From Synergistaceae bacterium (GTDB lineage: Bacteria; Synergistota; Synergistia; Synergistales; Synergistaceae), in NCBI GenBank assembly GCA_030531285.1, contig JAUNNW010000091.1:1-5913 (forward strand): 5,913 bases of DNA, written 5' to 3'. The notes below the pieces were generated by a model. It did not search any database and had not been told where the DNA came from. It saw only the letters and a list, made by a program, of their open reading frames with translations. This document shows, one piece after another, positions 5,866-5,913 of the stretch (the first letter of the stretch is position 1; each line of letters begins with the position of its first letter). Both the position numbers and the translations under genes were made by a program.

Positions 5866-5883
5866 CCCAAAATTGCTATTGGG
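5866..5883. other. Short CCCAA/TTGGG hairpin right of the terminator
   Basis: CCCAA (5866-5870) and TTGGG (5879-5883) are complementary around an 8-nt loop, extendable by a G-T wobble and one A-T pair. No U-run follows. It overlaps the possible stop of a converging gene and may be incidental. Confidence 0.2.
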
Positions 5884-5913
5884 TACACTTAACATCGGGC
5901 TTGACTGCCGAAA
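5876..5913 (-). CDS. Possible C-terminal end of a converging gene (11 codons visible)
   Basis: On the minus strand a frame enters from the right edge, reads SAVKPDVKCTQ and stops at TAG (5876-5878), 17 nt before the terminator's T-tract (5859). This spacing suits a gene ending at a shared bidirectional terminator. Eleven codons are too few to identify a family or to exclude chance; another minus frame is also open across this stretch (to a TAA at 5853-5855). Confidence 0.22.
   Translation of the reverse strand, partial: SAVKPDVKCTQ

Overview
This 5.9 kb window is ordinary chromosomal housekeeping DNA from a bacterium, at moderate GC with A/T-rich intergenic gaps. It holds four complete genes and one truncated gene, and I saw no mobile element, CRISPR array, tRNA or rRNA. 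The pairing of a NifU/IscU-like scaffold with a GGGtGRT-family protein is typical of strict anaerobes (Clostridia, Synergistota and relatives). A secreted cyclophilin suggests an organism with an exported or periplasmic protein compartment. My best guess is an amino-acid-fermenting anaerobe, possibly Synergistota, but no marker here settles the phylum.

Layout. Positions 1-479 (minus) hold the N-terminal half of a GGGtGRT-family protein running off the left edge. Positions 492-1184 (minus) hold the Fe-S scaffold-like protein; the two genes are 12 nt apart and look translationally coupled. Positions 1185-1341 are an A/T-rich leader with paired TTTGCAAA palindromes. Positions 1342-2730 (minus) encode a phosphomannomutase/phosphoglucomutase, read from a good TTGATT-17-TATAAT promoter and probably started at GTG. 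A compact divergent promoter region (about 2731-2878) separates it from nadE (2879-4936, plus), a two-domain NAD+ synthetase. A 265-nt gap rich in inverted repeats (4937-5201) precedes a secreted cyclophilin-type peptidyl-prolyl isomerase (5202-5747, plus). That gene is followed by a strong stem-loop terminator (5812-5852) and possibly the last few codons of a converging gene.

How the genes work together. The left pair probably acts in iron-sulfur or metal-cofactor handling, though its biochemical role is not established. The mutase supplies hexose-1-phosphates for envelope polysaccharides, NadE makes NAD+, and the cyclophilin folds exported proteins. These are separate jobs and the window is not one pathway.

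The most noteworthy observation is that NadE keeps an intact ATP-dependent synthetase domain, while its N-terminal glutaminase domain appears to have lost the catalytic cysteine (Gly165 at that position) and several glutamine-site residues. This suggests an ammonia-dependent enzyme carrying a vestigial or repurposed amidase domain. Second in interest are the poorly characterised GGGtGRT/scaffold pair and the unexplained 100-nt inverted repeat between nadE and the cyclophilin gene.
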